A stretch of 46,065 bases of DNA from Acidithiobacillales bacterium SM1_46 (GCA_001304215.1 LJVB01000006.1:1-46065), one strand, 5' to 3'. Shown: positions 9,154 to 17,971, counted from the first letter of the stretch. Numbers and translations are program-made. Notes: a model not told the origin generated them from the sequence alone.

Positions 9154-9684
9154 ATGAAGAAACATCTCGTCATCTCGGCGCTTGGCAAAGATCGCCCGGG
9201 TATCGTCAACGCGCTCTCCAAGACCGTACTCGACAGCGGCTGCAATGTCGAAGACAGCCGCATGACCGTGCTCGGTGGGGAATTCGCCGTCATGCTCCTG
9301 GTGAGCGGTGCCTGGAACGCGATCGCCAAGCTGGAATCGCAAATCAAGACGATCGAGGCTCGACTCGAGCTCACTATCGCTACCCGGGCGACAGAGGCAC
9401 GTACCAACAAGGACAAGATGGTGCCGTATGTCGTCGATGTCGTGGCGATGGATCACCCGGGAATCGTGCACGACGTTGCCGCGTTCTTCTCGACGCGCGA
9501 GATCAATATCGAGGATCTCAGCAGCTGGACCTACGCCGCCGCCCATACCGGTACGCCGATGTTCTCGATGAACATGGTGATCAGTGTGCCGGCCAGCGTG
9601 AACATCGGCCAGTTGCGCGAGGAGTTCACGCGCTTTTGTGATGAGCTCAATCTCGACGCGACGCTCGAGCCTTCGCGTCACTGA
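9154..9684 (+). CDS. gcvR: GcvR-like double ACT-domain regulator
   Basis: A 176-aa protein with two ACT domains (about residues 4-75 and 90-172), each beginning with the glycine-binding-type turn: ALGKDRPGIVNALSK and AMDHPGIVHDVAAFF. In E. coli GcvR binds GcvA and glycine and represses the glycine-cleavage genes. Here no gcvA or gcvTHP gene is in the window, so the partner is inferred only from the family. The start at ATG 9154 is chosen because the much longer track ORF reads through non-coding-looking sequence and because the protein begins MKKHLVISALG like family members. It ends 6 nt before a convergent gene. Confidence 0.82.
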   Translation: MKKHLVISALGKDRPGIVNALSKTVLDSGCNVEDSRMTVLGGEFAVMLLVSGAWNAIAKLESQIKTIEARLELTIATRATEARTNKDKMVPYVVDVVAMDHPGIVHDVAAFFSTREINIEDLSSWTYAAAHTGTPMFSMNMVISVPASVNIGQLREEFTRFCDELNLDATLEPSRH

Positions 9685-9690
9685 GCCGGC

Positions 9691-11469
9691 TCACCGGGGT
9701 TTTGGGCGGCGCAGCTCGTAGCCCGAGTAGCGCAGCTGCTCTTCCCCGCCGCGGCGAACCACCCGGACCGTTTCACCCATCAACCAGCCGGTGCCGTGTA
9801 GCACCAGCTCGGTGTCGGAAACCGGCTTGACCGGCACCAGCACTTCCAGACCGAGCCAGCCCGGCAGGGCGTAGTAGAAATACAGCACGCCATCGTCATA
9901 GCGCAGCTCGATGCGCTCAAGTTCGATGAGATCAAGCAGCGCATCCCGCTCTACTGCCTCCCACACCCCAAGGCGTTTCTGCCAGGCCGGCGGTAGCGGT
10001 GCGCGCGGAATCTTCTGCGCGAAGCGCAGTACATGGTCCTTGTAGCGGGCAACCACGAACGACTCGCCGGCAATCGAGGCCGGCCGCATGCTTATTTCGG
10101 AAAGCAGACTGAGCGGAATCGGGATGAGTCCGAGCAGGCGATACTGCACGCCGAAGCTGCCATCTGGCCGCCGCTCGAGCGCGAACGTCTTGCCGAGCGC
10201 AAGGGCGCGGGGCGCGTCGGGTTCGCCGGTAACCGTGATGCGCCCAAGGAAGCTAGCGTAGTGCCCGGCGACATCCGCTGCCGGCGCCGGCGCGGTCGGT
10301 GCTGCGACGGTTGGCGCCGCAATCGGCGGCTCGGCGCGCACGCCGCGTGCCTGCAGCACGGACTCAAGCAGCGCCTCGCTCACTTGCTCCACCGTACGGG
10401 CACCTTTCGACGAATTGGTGAGCAGAATCACAGCGAGCTTGTGTTCCGGGACAAGCAGGATGCGTCCGCGACCGGTAGGGCTCGCGTTATACAACCAGGC
10501 GACCTTGGCGCGCGGCGCGGTGTCGAGCCGCACGCCCGAGAGGCGCCAGCCAAGTCCGACGCGCGCGTCAAGATCGAGTGGTACGTCAGCGTTCTGCACG
10601 CGCAGCATCTCGGCAATACTCGATTCCCTGAGCACGCGCTTCCCGTCGAGCACGCCACCCGCGAACAGCATTTGCACGAAGCGCGCGAGGTCCGTGACGT
10701 TGCTGTACAGGCCCTTGGCCGGCGTGTCGCGCAGCCGCAAGTCGGGCAGTTCCTGGGTTCCGCGCCAGTAGCCCTTGGCGCGAAGCCGCGGTGTGATGCC
10801 GACCGGATTGAAAGTGGACTCGCGCATGCCCAGCGGTGCCAGTACGCTCGTCTGCATGTAGGCGCCGAACTCGCGACCGGTGACGACCTCGATCAGGCGC
10901 CCTGCCACCGCGTACCCCGGGTCTGATGGGCTGTAAACGTGATTGGATGGGTACGCAGTGTACTCGTCGCGCAGTTGCGCAACCGTCGCAGCAAGCGCAA
11001 GCGGCCTGGCGGTCCACATCCCCTTGAAGTGCATCGCCGGCAGCCCGGCGTGATGCGAAAGCAGGCGGCGCATGGTAATTGGCGCGCCGGGCGCAAAGCG
11101 CGTCTTGATGGAGAACTCGGGAAGCTTTTCTGCGATCGGGCCATCCAAGTCGATTGCGCCCTTCTCGGCAAGCTGCAAGACCGCCGTCGCAGTGAGCAGT
11201 TGGGACAGCGTGCCAACCGGATAGACCGTCTCAGCGCGGGCACGCTCGCCACGCGTCTTGTCCGCCAGCCCGAAGCCCTGGGCCCACAGGATGCGCTGGT
11301 CGTCGACGAGTGCGATGCTGGCGCCGGGGATCTCCTCTTCCTTCATACCGGTTTCCAGCAGCTCGACCACGCCCTGGCGGATCGGGGCGAAATCGAATGC
11401 TTGCGCCGCCGGGATGAAGGCGATCGCCAGTGCGAGGGCGGTAACTGCGCGTGCAGCGAGGGGGCACAT
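9691..11469 (-). CDS. serine-beta-lactamase-fold protein with altered catalytic motifs
   Basis: Secreted protein of 592 aa with the class C beta-lactamase/PBP4* fold. The start at 11469 (MCPLAARAVTALALAIAFI...AQA) gives a signal peptide and avoids the overlap with acpH that the longer track ORF would need. The fold is recognisable from EEIPGASIALVDDQRILW, TATAVLQLAEKGAIDLDGP and RRLLSHHAGLP. The nucleophile motif S-x-x-K is replaced by TLSQ (VGTLSQLLTA), the Tyr motif reads YSPS where Y-x-N is usual, and the H-x-G loop reads YNASPTGRG. This suggests a non-hydrolytic or changed activity. A C-terminal part of about 180 residues after an Ala/Pro linker (PTVAAPTAPAPAAD) resembles the lipocalin-like tail of some family members. 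Confidence 0.8.
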   Translation of the reverse strand: MCPLAARAVTALALAIAFIPAAQAFDFAPIRQGVVELLETGMKEEEIPGASIALVDDQRILWAQGFGLADKTRGERARAETVYPVGTLSQLLTATAVLQLAEKGAIDLDGPIAEKLPEFSIKTRFAPGAPITMRRLLSHHAGLPAMHFKGMWTARPLALAATVAQLRDEYTAYPSNHVYSPSDPGYAVAGRLIEVVTGREFGAYMQTSVLAPLGMRESTFNPVGITPRLRAKGYWRGTQELPDLRLRDTPAKGLYSNVTDLARFVQMLFAGGVLDGKRVLRESSIAEMLRVQNADVPLDLDARVGLGWRLSGVRLDTAPRAKVAWLYNASPTGRGRILLVPEHKLAVILLTNSSKGARTVEQVSEALLESVLQARGVRAEPPIAAPTVAAPTAPAPAADVAGHYASFLGRITVTGEPDAPRALALGKTFALERRPDGSFGVQYRLLGLIPIPLSLLSEISMRPASIAGESFVVARYKDHVLRFAQKIPRAPLPPAWQKRLGVWEAVERDALLDLIELERIELRYDDGVLYFYYALPGWLGLEVLVPVKPVSDTELVLHGTGWLMGETVRVVRRGGEEQLRYSGYELRRPKPR

Positions 11470-11488
11470 CGCGGGCGTGCCGGAAGCC

Positions 11489-12106
11489 TCAGGCGTTGGC
11501 GGCGCGCGCCATGCCGTGCGTAAGACGCGCACGCTCGCTGAAAGCGAGCAGGCGCGGAAAGAACGAGAGAAAGTTGCGCTCGAAGTCCTCGTAACGGCTC
11601 TGGAGCTCCTGCACGCCATCGGCGAGGACTGCCGCGCGCGGGTAGCGGCGCAGGCGTCGTGCCATGCCTTGCAGGGCAGCGTCCACCGCCCACGTCTCGG
11701 CATAGGAGCCGAGCCAGTCTTCCGCACTCATGTGCGGCGCGATGCGCGCGAGGCGCTCGGGGAGCTCAGCGCGGCGCGCGCGCAGTAGCGTGTAGACATG
11801 CGCCGTGAACTGATCGAGCGGCTGGTCGCAGAAGGATTCCCAGTGACGCGCGAGGAAGTGGTCATAAAACACGTCAACAAGTATTCCCGAGAAGCGGCGA
11901 CGCTCCGTGCTCACCAGCGCACGGCTCTCGCGCACGGTTTCGTGGTGATCGGTATAGCGGTCGATGGCGCGGTGCAGTGCGATCGCGTCACGCACGCCCG
12001 GGGAGTACGTTTGCATCGCCTGTCCCTTCACAAAGTCGCCGAGCAGCGCGCCGAGCAGCGCATCGGAGGAATGCGAGGAAAGCAGCAGGTGTGCGAGGTA
12101 ATTCAC
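11489..12106 (-). CDS. acpH: acyl carrier protein phosphodiesterase
   Basis: AcpH removes the 4'-phosphopantetheine arm from holo-ACP. The 205-aa product has the HD-like all-helical fold of the family: MNYLAHLLLSSHSSDALLGALLGDFVKG at the N-terminus, the helix LHRAIDRYTDHH with metal-binding His and Asp residues (about 44-55) and LVDVFYDHFLARHW (about 77-90). Length matches E. coli AcpH (193 aa). It is 19 nt upstream of the beta-lactamase-fold gene on the same strand and may be cotranscribed with it. Upstream is a 168-nt divergent spacer shared with the dienelactone hydrolase gene. Confidence 0.93.
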   Translation of the reverse strand: MNYLAHLLLSSHSSDALLGALLGDFVKGQAMQTYSPGVRDAIALHRAIDRYTDHHETVRESRALVSTERRRFSGILVDVFYDHFLARHWESFCDQPLDQFTAHVYTLLRARRAELPERLARIAPHMSAEDWLGSYAETWAVDAALQGMARRLRRYPRAAVLADGVQELQSRYEDFERNFLSFFPRLLAFSERARLTHGMARAANA

Positions 12107-12274
12107 AAAAATTGCAGCAGGACCAGCGGCGGAAGGACCTATTTTCCCACAATTGCGCCGGTTCGACGAGCAACCCCTGAGGCTACACGGGATTTTGTTT
12201 CGCGCGGCACGCCGGCGTAGGATTTGCTGACCCGGTCCGGCCGCGATCGGTCATTTCACACTGAAGGAGAGCAA

Positions 12275-13159
12275 ATGAGTCTGGATCAGGATCTCAAACG
12301 GGACTGGCTGAGTCTTGAGAATCCGCGCGAGGCTTTTACGCGCCGCGATTTCGTGGTGACGATGCTTGGCGTCGGCTTTGCTGCTGCCGTGCAGCCGGTG
12401 GTCGCGCAGACCGCCATCAAGACCGACGCTGCCGGTCTCACCGCCGGAGAGGTAAAGATACCGGTCAAGGACGGGACCATCCCGGCCTATCGGGCCATGC
12501 CCGCGAAGGGCACCAACTTCCCGATCGTGCTGGTGGTACCGGAAATCTTCGGCGTGCACGAGTACATTGCCGATACCTGCCGGCGCCTCGCCAAGGTCGG
12601 TTACCTTGCCATCGCGCCGGAGCCGTTTGTGCGTCTTGGCGATGTGCGCAAGCTCCCCGACGTGAAGACCATTCTCGAAACGGTCATTTCCAAGACGCCG
12701 GATGCACAGGTGTTGTCTGATCTCGATGCCACCGCCAAGTGGGCGGCGGCCAATGGCGGCAATGGCGCCAAGCTCGCCATCACCGGTTTCTGCTGGGGCG
12801 GGCGCATCACCTGGCTTTACAGCGCCCACAACCCGAAAGTGAAGGCAGCCGTCTCGTGGTACGGGCGCGTCACTGGCGACAAGACCGAGCTCACGCCGAA
12901 TCAGCCGATGGATCTCGCCAAGTCTATTAAAGTGCCGGTGCTTGGCCTTTATGGTGGTGCAGACTCCGGGATCCCCGTCGATCTTGTAGAAATAATGCGC
13001 GATGACATGAAAGATGCTGGTCTGCCGTCCGAGTTCGTGATCTACCCCGACGCAGGTCATGCCTTCCACGCCGACTACCGGCCGAGCTATCGCAAGGAAG
13101 CCGCCGAAGACGGTTGGAAGCGCATGCTGGCGTGGTTCAAGAAGTACGGCGTATCGTAA
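12275..13159 (+). CDS. Tat-exported dienelactone hydrolase family protein
   Basis: A 294-aa alpha/beta hydrolase of the dienelactone hydrolase (carboxymethylenebutenolidase) family. The start at 12275 has AAGGAGA 4 nt upstream; the track's earlier start has no support. The N-terminus carries a twin-arginine signal [18 protein letters not shown] ending at VVAQ, so it is probably folded in the cytoplasm and exported to the periplasm. The nucleophile is Cys in GFCWGG (about residue 175), and the His is in [14 protein letters not shown]. Enzymes of this kind open lactones in chloroaromatic breakdown, but no catabolic cluster is present, so the substrate is open. A strong hairpin follows the stop. 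Confidence 0.9.
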   Translation: MSLDQDLKRDWLSLENPREAFTRRDFVVTMLGVGFAAAVQPVVAQTAIKTDAAGLTAGEVKIPVKDGTIPAYRAMPAKGTNFPIVLVVPEIFGVHEYIADTCRRLAKVGYLAIAPEPFVRLGDVRKLPDVKTILETVISKTPDAQVLSDLDATAKWAAANGGNGAKLAITGFCWGGRITWLYSAHNPKVKAAVSWYGRVTGDKTELTPNQPMDLAKSIKVPVLGLYGGADSGIPVDLVEIMRDDMKDAGLPSEFVIYPDAGHAFHADYRPSYRKEAAEDGWKRMLAWFKKYGVS

Positions 13160-13170
13160 TCAGCGCGGCT

Positions 13171-13208
13171 CACACCATGGTGCCGCGCTGTTGCGGCGCC
13201 ATGGTGTG
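13171..13208. terminator. large hairpin between convergent genes, likely bidirectional terminator
   Basis: Near-perfect inverted repeat: CACACCATGGTGCCGC pairs with GCGGCGCCATGGTGTG over 16 bp with one G-U pair, around a 6-nt loop GCTGTT. It starts 11 nt after the dienelactone hydrolase stop and lies 71 nt before the end of the convergent cytochrome gene. No U-run follows on either strand, so it may act as a transcript 3'-end stabiliser or a factor-assisted terminator rather than a classical intrinsic one. Confidence 0.6.
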
Positions 13209-13278
13209 ACCTCTCCGGCGCCGGCAGCAAATGGTCCGGTTGTTGGTTACGCTCTTTTGGCCGGCGGCGCGAGTCGCG

Positions 13279-13602
13279 CTATAGACCCAGGATCCAGTGG
13301 GCGAGCTTCTTTGCCTCGCCGTCGCTGACCTTCCAAGCCCCCATGCCCGCAGGCGGCATGACGTTCGAACCCCAGTGATCCGCGCAGCCTTTCTTTATCT
13401 TCTCCGCCACAATTTGCTCGGCGTTTGGCACGCGCTTATAGCGCTTCGCGACGGCCGTGAAGGACGGGCCCGTGATCTCCTTGTCCACGTTGTGACATTC
13501 CAGGCAGTTCTTGGACCGGGCGAGATTCGCATCGGCACGCACCGGCGTCGTTGCCATCGCGGCAGTCATTGCCAGTGCAGTGGCGAGCAATAGTGTTTTC
13601 AT
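13279..13602 (-). CDS. periplasmic monohaem class I cytochrome c
   Basis: Small exported cytochrome, 107 aa. The start at 13602 gives the signal peptide MKTLLLATALAMTAAMATTPVRA and has GGAGAATGGAGA just upstream, unlike the longer track ORF. The haem site is CLECH (about residues 35-39) and the axial Met lies in SNVMPPAG (about 82-88). Mature size of about 85 residues and the KNCLECHNVDKEITGPSF pattern fit the cytochrome c551/c552 group of soluble electron carriers. Likely shuttles electrons in the periplasm between respiratory complexes; the partner is not identifiable here. It stands alone. Confidence 0.92.
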   Translation of the reverse strand: MKTLLLATALAMTAAMATTPVRADANLARSKNCLECHNVDKEITGPSFTAVAKRYKRVPNAEQIVAEKIKKGCADHWGSNVMPPAGMGAWKVSDGEAKKLAHWILGL

Positions 13603-13760
13603 TCTCCATTCTCCTTGCAGTCTAGCCAGCATTGACGAAGAGGCTGGGCAAGCCCGCTCAATCAAACTCAATTCAACGATTCTCGCCCCCTGTCGATGAG
13701 GGAGTCAAACCAGCGAAGGTCTCACAATGCGCGTCCAGCGGCTCGCGGGCATGCAGAGCA

Positions 13761-14603
13761 TTAGCGAAGCAGTCGCACCAGCCGGTCGACGAGCGTCGGC
13801 TTTCCGAACACCCCGCCGAGCACGCGGCCGACACGCGGAACGTCGACGTCCTGGATCATGACGTACTTGCCGCCCGCTTCCTCGACGAGGATCTGGCTCG
13901 CGGCAAGGTCCCAGATGCGGTTGCCGTAGTCGACCATCGCGTCCGCCGCGCCGGTGATGGCGCAGGTGTGCGCAAAACAGCTGCGATAGATGCGGTGGTT
14001 CGGGTGCTGACGCGTGATGGCATCGAAAAGATTGCCGTGATCGGCGTAACGCGTGAAATTGGCGCGCGCCGAGAGCACCACGCGTTCGTTGCCGTCGATC
14101 AGGGAGGGATCGAGATCGGTGAGGCGCACGCGCTCGCCGTTCTGGAAGGTGCCGAGACCCCACGCTGCGCCGACCCGAAGGTTGAGCGCAGGATGGTCGA
14201 TGACTCCGATAAGCGGGTAGCCCTGGAAGTGCAGCGCAATGATGCTGCCGTAGGTTGGCACGCGCTGAACGAAATCCTCGGTGCCGTCGATCGGATCGAG
14301 AATCCACTGAAACGCCGCCGCCGGATGCACGGGCGCGTATTCCTCGCCCAGGATGCCATGCGTCGGGAGTTGCTGCTGTATGAGGGCGCGGAGTCTTTCC
14401 TCGGTCTTGAGGTCGGCACTGGTGACGAAACTTCCGTCGTTCTTGCGCAGCACTTCGAATCCGGTCGTCCATGCGGCTTGCAGAACCTTGCGCGCTTCGT
14501 CCGCAAACTCCGACGCGCGCTGGTAGAGGCGCTGAATCTCGGCAGGATCGATTTGTGCGCGGGGATCGGCGGTGGCGGGGCGGGTGGACACGGTGCTGGC
14601 CAT
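13761..14603 (-). CDS. inositol monophosphatase family phosphatase (possible histidinol-phosphatase HisN)
   Basis: Mg-dependent sugar/alcohol phosphatase of 280 aa. Family motifs are all present: metal-site GEEYA (about residue 88), DPIDGTEDF (about 103-111, family DPIDGTxNF) and the C-terminal WDLAASQILVEEAGG (about 230-244, family WDxAAxxxxxxEAGG). The TEDF form with Glu and the overall length resemble the HisN-type histidinol-phosphatases and related IMPase-like enzymes rather than SuhB. No histidine-biosynthesis gene is nearby, so histidinol phosphate, inositol phosphate or another substrate is possible. The gene is flanked by short spacers and may be monocistronic. Confidence 0.85.
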   Translation of the reverse strand: MASTVSTRPATADPRAQIDPAEIQRLYQRASEFADEARKVLQAAWTTGFEVLRKNDGSFVTSADLKTEERLRALIQQQLPTHGILGEEYAPVHPAAAFQWILDPIDGTEDFVQRVPTYGSIIALHFQGYPLIGVIDHPALNLRVGAAWGLGTFQNGERVRLTDLDPSLIDGNERVVLSARANFTRYADHGNLFDAITRQHPNHRIYRSCFAHTCAITGAADAMVDYGNRIWDLAASQILVEEAGGKYVMIQDVDVPRVGRVLGGVFGKPTLVDRLVRLLR

Positions 14604-14756
14604 TATACGCAGCCTGCTCGTGACACCGTGAGCGTCGGCGCCAATCGTTTCAGCGCCATGGCGGCGCCGAGGACTGTGATCAACGCTCTGATGTCTTCAG
14701 TGGCAAAGCGCACATTCGAATCGAGCGACAGCTCGTGCGCTGCTGCGCGATGCCAG

Positions 14757-15254
14757 TTACAGCAGGATTGGCTTGTCAGGCAGTTCATCGCCGCGACGGT
14801 CTGGTCCAGGGAAGTGGCGCACGAGTTGCTCGCTCACTTGCGTGATGCCATAAAGCACGCCCCGCTCGAATTGTCCGGCGCGGAATTGCTCTTCCATCGC
14901 GCGGCAGATGCGCTCCCAGCCCGCAGTGCCGACGTGCTTGTGAATGCCGCGGTCTGAAACGATCTCAACGTCACGATCCGCGAGCAGCAGATAGATCAGC
15001 ACGCCGTTGTTTTCCTCGGTGTCCCATACGCGCAGATTGGCGAATACCTCGACGGCGCGCGCACGCGCGGACACGCCACGCACGAGCGGCACCAGATCAA
15101 GCGCGGTCTCGACCGCGAAGCGGATTTCACCACGGTGCTTGCGTTCAGCGGCGCGAATCGCCTGCTGGATGCGCGAGAGACTTGCCGCCGGAAACAACTG
15201 GCGCCGGCGCCAGGCCGGTGTGACAAGATGCCGAATGATCCGTGCCAGCTTCAT
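14757..15254 (-). CDS. TPM-domain protein, second TPM gene of the lemA operon
   Basis: A 165-aa protein with a TPM domain (about residues 25-150): SLSRIQQAIRAAERKHRGEIRFAVET, then NNGVLIYLLLADRDVEIVSDRGIHKHVG. It lacks a signal peptide and the Gly-rich tail of its neighbour, so it is probably cytoplasmic or peripheral. Its ATG overlaps the stop of the upstream TPM gene by one base (TAATG), so the pair is translationally coupled. The lemA - TPM - TPM order recurs in many proteobacteria, but the biochemical role is unknown; TPM domains have been linked to photosystem repair in plants and to envelope functions in bacteria. Confidence 0.85.
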   Translation of the reverse strand: MKLARIIRHLVTPAWRRRQLFPAASLSRIQQAIRAAERKHRGEIRFAVETALDLVPLVRGVSARARAVEVFANLRVWDTEENNGVLIYLLLADRDVEIVSDRGIHKHVGTAGWERICRAMEEQFRAGQFERGVLYGITQVSEQLVRHFPGPDRRGDELPDKPILL

Positions 15255-16123
15255 TACCAGCTCCCCGAGGCGCCACCGCCTCCGAAACTACCGCCTCCAC
15301 CGCTGAAGCCGCCACCCCCTGAAGACCAGCTTCCGCCCGAGCTGCCGCTCGACCAGCCTCCGTAGCCGCGCCGTCCAGGCCCACCGGAACCCCCGAACCC
15401 CATCACGAGCGTCAGTACAAACACCAGGATGCCAATGATCAGGGCGCCGGTCAGGGAGCCCAGGAAGATCCAGAACATCAGGCCGCCGAAGCCGCCGGCG
15501 ATAGTCGCGCCGAGCAGCCGGCCCGCCAGCCTTCGCATCATCCCGCCGAAGATGAGGGCAGCGAAGAATGCCGTTCCGATCCAGTCGATCCAGTCGCCAA
15601 TTGCCCGGCCGCGCGCCGGACGCTTCGCAGGAGGCGGTAGCGGTTCACCCTCCACGAGCCGGATCAGCTGGTTCATGCCGGCCTCAATGCCGCCCGCGAA
15701 GTCGCCGGCACGAAAGCGTGGCACGACAATTTCGTCGATTATGCGCTTGGCGATGGCGTCCGGTACCACGCCCTCGAGTCCGTAGCCGACCTCGATGCGC
15801 AGCTTGCGATCGTTCTTGGCGACGATCAGGATCAATCCGTCGTCGATTCCCTTGCGTCCGAGCTTCCAGGCCTCTGCCACGCGGATGCCGAACTGTTCAA
15901 TCGTTTCGGGTTGCGTAGAGGGGACAATGAGCACGGCGAGTTGGGCGCCTTTGCGCTGCTCCAATTCCTTGAGCCGCGTTTCCAGCGCGGCGCGCTGGCT
16001 GGCAGAGAGGGTATCGGTCTGGTCGGTAACGCGCGCCGTAAGCGCCGGGACTGAGAGTTCGGCGTGCGCCGCGCCAACCGCCAGCAGCGCGCCGAACAGG
16101 AGTGTCAGTGCGCGGGCCTTCAC
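15254..16123 (-). CDS. YgcG-family TPM-domain membrane protein with Gly/Ser-rich tail
   Basis: A 289-aa envelope protein. It has a signal peptide (KARALTLLFGALLAVGAAHA), a periplasmic TPM domain (about residues 28-150, with TDTLSASQRAALETRLKELE, GLILIVAKNDRKLRIEVGYGLEG) and then membrane segments (about 185-205 and 215-245). It ends in a low-complexity Gly/Ser tail of about 45 residues (SSGGGGFSGGGGSFGGGG type). This is the standard layout of YgcG-like TPM proteins. It lies 9 nt after lemA and overlaps the next TPM gene by one base. Function in the LemA-TPM system is not established. Confidence 0.88.
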   Translation of the reverse strand: MKARALTLLFGALLAVGAAHAELSVPALTARVTDQTDTLSASQRAALETRLKELEQRKGAQLAVLIVPSTQPETIEQFGIRVAEAWKLGRKGIDDGLILIVAKNDRKLRIEVGYGLEGVVPDAIAKRIIDEIVVPRFRAGDFAGGIEAGMNQLIRLVEGEPLPPPAKRPARGRAIGDWIDWIGTAFFAALIFGGMMRRLAGRLLGATIAGGFGGLMFWIFLGSLTGALIIGILVFVLTLVMGFGGSGGPGRRGYGGWSSGSSGGSWSSGGGGFSGGGGSFGGGGASGSW

Positions 16124-16132
16124 GCCGCGGCG

Positions 16133-16741
16133 CTACTTCTTTGGGGCAGAACCGCCGAAGTCGACTTTGGGCGGCTGGGCAATGGCCTTCTCGTTCTCCA
16201 CGGCAAAGGTCGGCTTGACGTCGAACTTGAAGAGCATCGCCGTGAGGTTGGTCGGGAAGCGACGCACGACCACGTTGTAGTCCTGCACCGCCTTGATATA
16301 GCGGTTGCGCGCCACCGTGATGCGGTTCTCGGTGCCTTCCAGCTGCGCCTGCAGCTCGCGGAACGATGCGTCCGCCTTGAGTTGTGGATAGTTCTCGACC
16401 ACAACCATCAAGCGCGAAAGTGCGGAAGACAGTTCTCCCTGTGCCGACTGGAAGCGGGCGAAAGCCTGTGGATCGTTCAGCAGTTGTGGTGTCGCCTGGA
16501 TGGTGCCGACCTTGGCGCGCGCCTCGGTCACCTGGGTGAGCACCTCCTGTTCGTGCTTGGCGTAGCCCTTTACCGTCTCAACCAGGTTCGGGATGAGATC
16601 GGCACGGCGCTGATACTGGTTCAATACCTCCGCCCAGGCCGCCTTGATCTGCTCATCGGTTTCCTGAAGGGTGTTGTAACCACAGCCGCCGAGCGAAAAG
16701 CTCGCGGCCAAGAGGGCCAATATGGCAATCCAGCGACGCAT
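16133..16741 (-). CDS. lemA: LemA family lipoprotein
   Basis: A 202-aa LemA protein: the N-terminus MRRWIAILALLAASFSLGGC has a lipobox LGGC, so it is likely lipid-anchored. The helical LemA domain follows (about residues 28-185), including the conserved stretch NQYQRRADLIPNLVETVKGYAKHE and the ENYPQLKADASFRELQAQLEGTENRI segment. First gene of a three-gene operon with two TPM proteins. The start has GGAGG 8 nt upstream (GGAGGCACTGAC-ATG). LemA proteins are widespread but their molecular function is unknown; linkage to TPM genes suggests a joint envelope role. Confidence 0.92.
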   Translation of the reverse strand: MRRWIAILALLAASFSLGGCGYNTLQETDEQIKAAWAEVLNQYQRRADLIPNLVETVKGYAKHEQEVLTQVTEARAKVGTIQATPQLLNDPQAFARFQSAQGELSSALSRLMVVVENYPQLKADASFRELQAQLEGTENRITVARNRYIKAVQDYNVVVRRFPTNLTAMLFKFDVKPTFAVENEKAIAQPPKVDFGGSAPKK

Positions 16742-16792
16742 GTCAGTGCCTCCGTTGAACGTTCGATGCGGTTGCCCAAATGACGATCGTCA

Positions 16793-17971
16793 TCAGGCGA
16801 CGACCAGTCGCGCCTCACCCTGATCGCGCATGGCGGCGAGCGCCACCTCGGCGCGTGCCAGCAAGGATTCGGCATCCTCGCCGGCGGCGTGTACCGCCAG
16901 CGCTCCGGCGAATCCGGGTAGCGGATAGCGCTCATCGTCGATCATGAAATACGATTCGGCAGCGCGTTTCTGCGCCTTCTCCAGCGCGCGCCAGGCGCCG
17001 TCACGCTCAGTGTGAGGGAACAGCAACGCAAAGCCGCGCTCCCCGAACTGACCGACCGCATCATAGGTACGGAAGTTCGCGAAGATCGCGGTTGCGTAGC
17101 GGGCGACTACGGCCTCGACCGCGCCACTGCCGTGATGGCGCTCAACCGCCTCCAGCTCGGGTAGGTCGATCAGCGCCAGCACCAGCGCATGCTTGTGACG
17201 GTGCACGCGCTCCACTTCCGATGCGAGCTGGTGCAGGAAGAAATCGCGACGCACGATCGGCGCGATGCGCCGAACGATCCGCGTGCTGGCGCGTGCTACC
17301 GCGCGCACCAGGCTCTTGCGTTTGGCGCTACTCCGTTCAGGCGTGGCCTGCGCCTTGGCGACGTCACTTTCCAGATCCTTGATGCGGTCGCGCGTGGCGG
17401 TGAGTTCCTGCGCCAGCATGTCGCGCTCGCGGGAGAGATCCTGCACCGTTGCCGCCCATTCCTGCTTGAGCGTCGAGAAATCGCGCATGGTGCCGTAGAT
17501 CGCCTCCCAGGCATCGTCCTCGGAGCGTTTCAATTCCTGGTAGCGCACGCGCCGCTCGGTGAGTGGCTCACGTGGCGGATCCGCAATCACGGTGCGCCGC
17601 AAATCGGGCGCAGCAGCTGTTTCGCGCGGCGCGACGCGCTCGACGACCGCCTCCGGCGCTTGCGCCGAAGTGGGGTGGGCCGGGTCGTTGTCCTGCTCGT
17701 CCAGGTAGGGGACGAGGTGCTGCTGGATGAGGCGAGCCTTGATGCGCGTGCGAGGGAGATTGATGGGGTCGGCGGCGTAACGGGAAAGCTGCTGATGCAA
17801 CCACTGCACGTAATCCCCGTTGATTTCGCCGCGGCGGGAAAACCACTGCAGGCCCTGGGTCAGCAGGGTGTGCAGCGCCATGTCACTGCGGTTGCGTTGC
17901 AGACCTTCGAGCAGTCGGCTGAGGGTGCGCCCGAGGATTGGGTCTGCAAACGGCATTCGGCCGGGATCCAC
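16793..17971 (-). CDS. degenerate GGDEF-domain protein retaining the RxxD I-site
   Basis: A 392-aa cytoplasmic protein. The N-terminal helical region (about 1-95) is followed by a coiled coil (about 170-225) and a C-terminal GGDEF-fold domain (about 245-390; LVLALIDLPELEAVERHHG, YDAVGQFGERGFALLFP). The signature GG(D/E)EF reads GERGF, so both catalytic acidic residues are lost and diguanylate cyclase activity is unlikely. RTYD sits five residues before the signature, exactly where the c-di-GMP inhibitory-site RxxD lies, so c-di-GMP binding may survive. The start is GTG 17971 with GGAGGAG 9 nt upstream; the ATG five codons in is an alternative. Its role is unknown. Confidence 0.8.
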   Translation of the reverse strand: MDPGRMPFADPILGRTLSRLLEGLQRNRSDMALHTLLTQGLQWFSRRGEINGDYVQWLHQQLSRYAADPINLPRTRIKARLIQQHLVPYLDEQDNDPAHPTSAQAPEAVVERVAPRETAAAPDLRRTVIADPPREPLTERRVRYQELKRSEDDAWEAIYGTMRDFSTLKQEWAATVQDLSRERDMLAQELTATRDRIKDLESDVAKAQATPERSSAKRKSLVRAVARASTRIVRRIAPIVRRDFFLHQLASEVERVHRHKHALVLALIDLPELEAVERHHGSGAVEAVVARYATAIFANFRTYDAVGQFGERGFALLFPHTERDGAWRALEKAQKRAAESYFMIDDERYPLPGFAGALAVHAAGEDAESLLARAEVALAAMRDQGEARLVVA

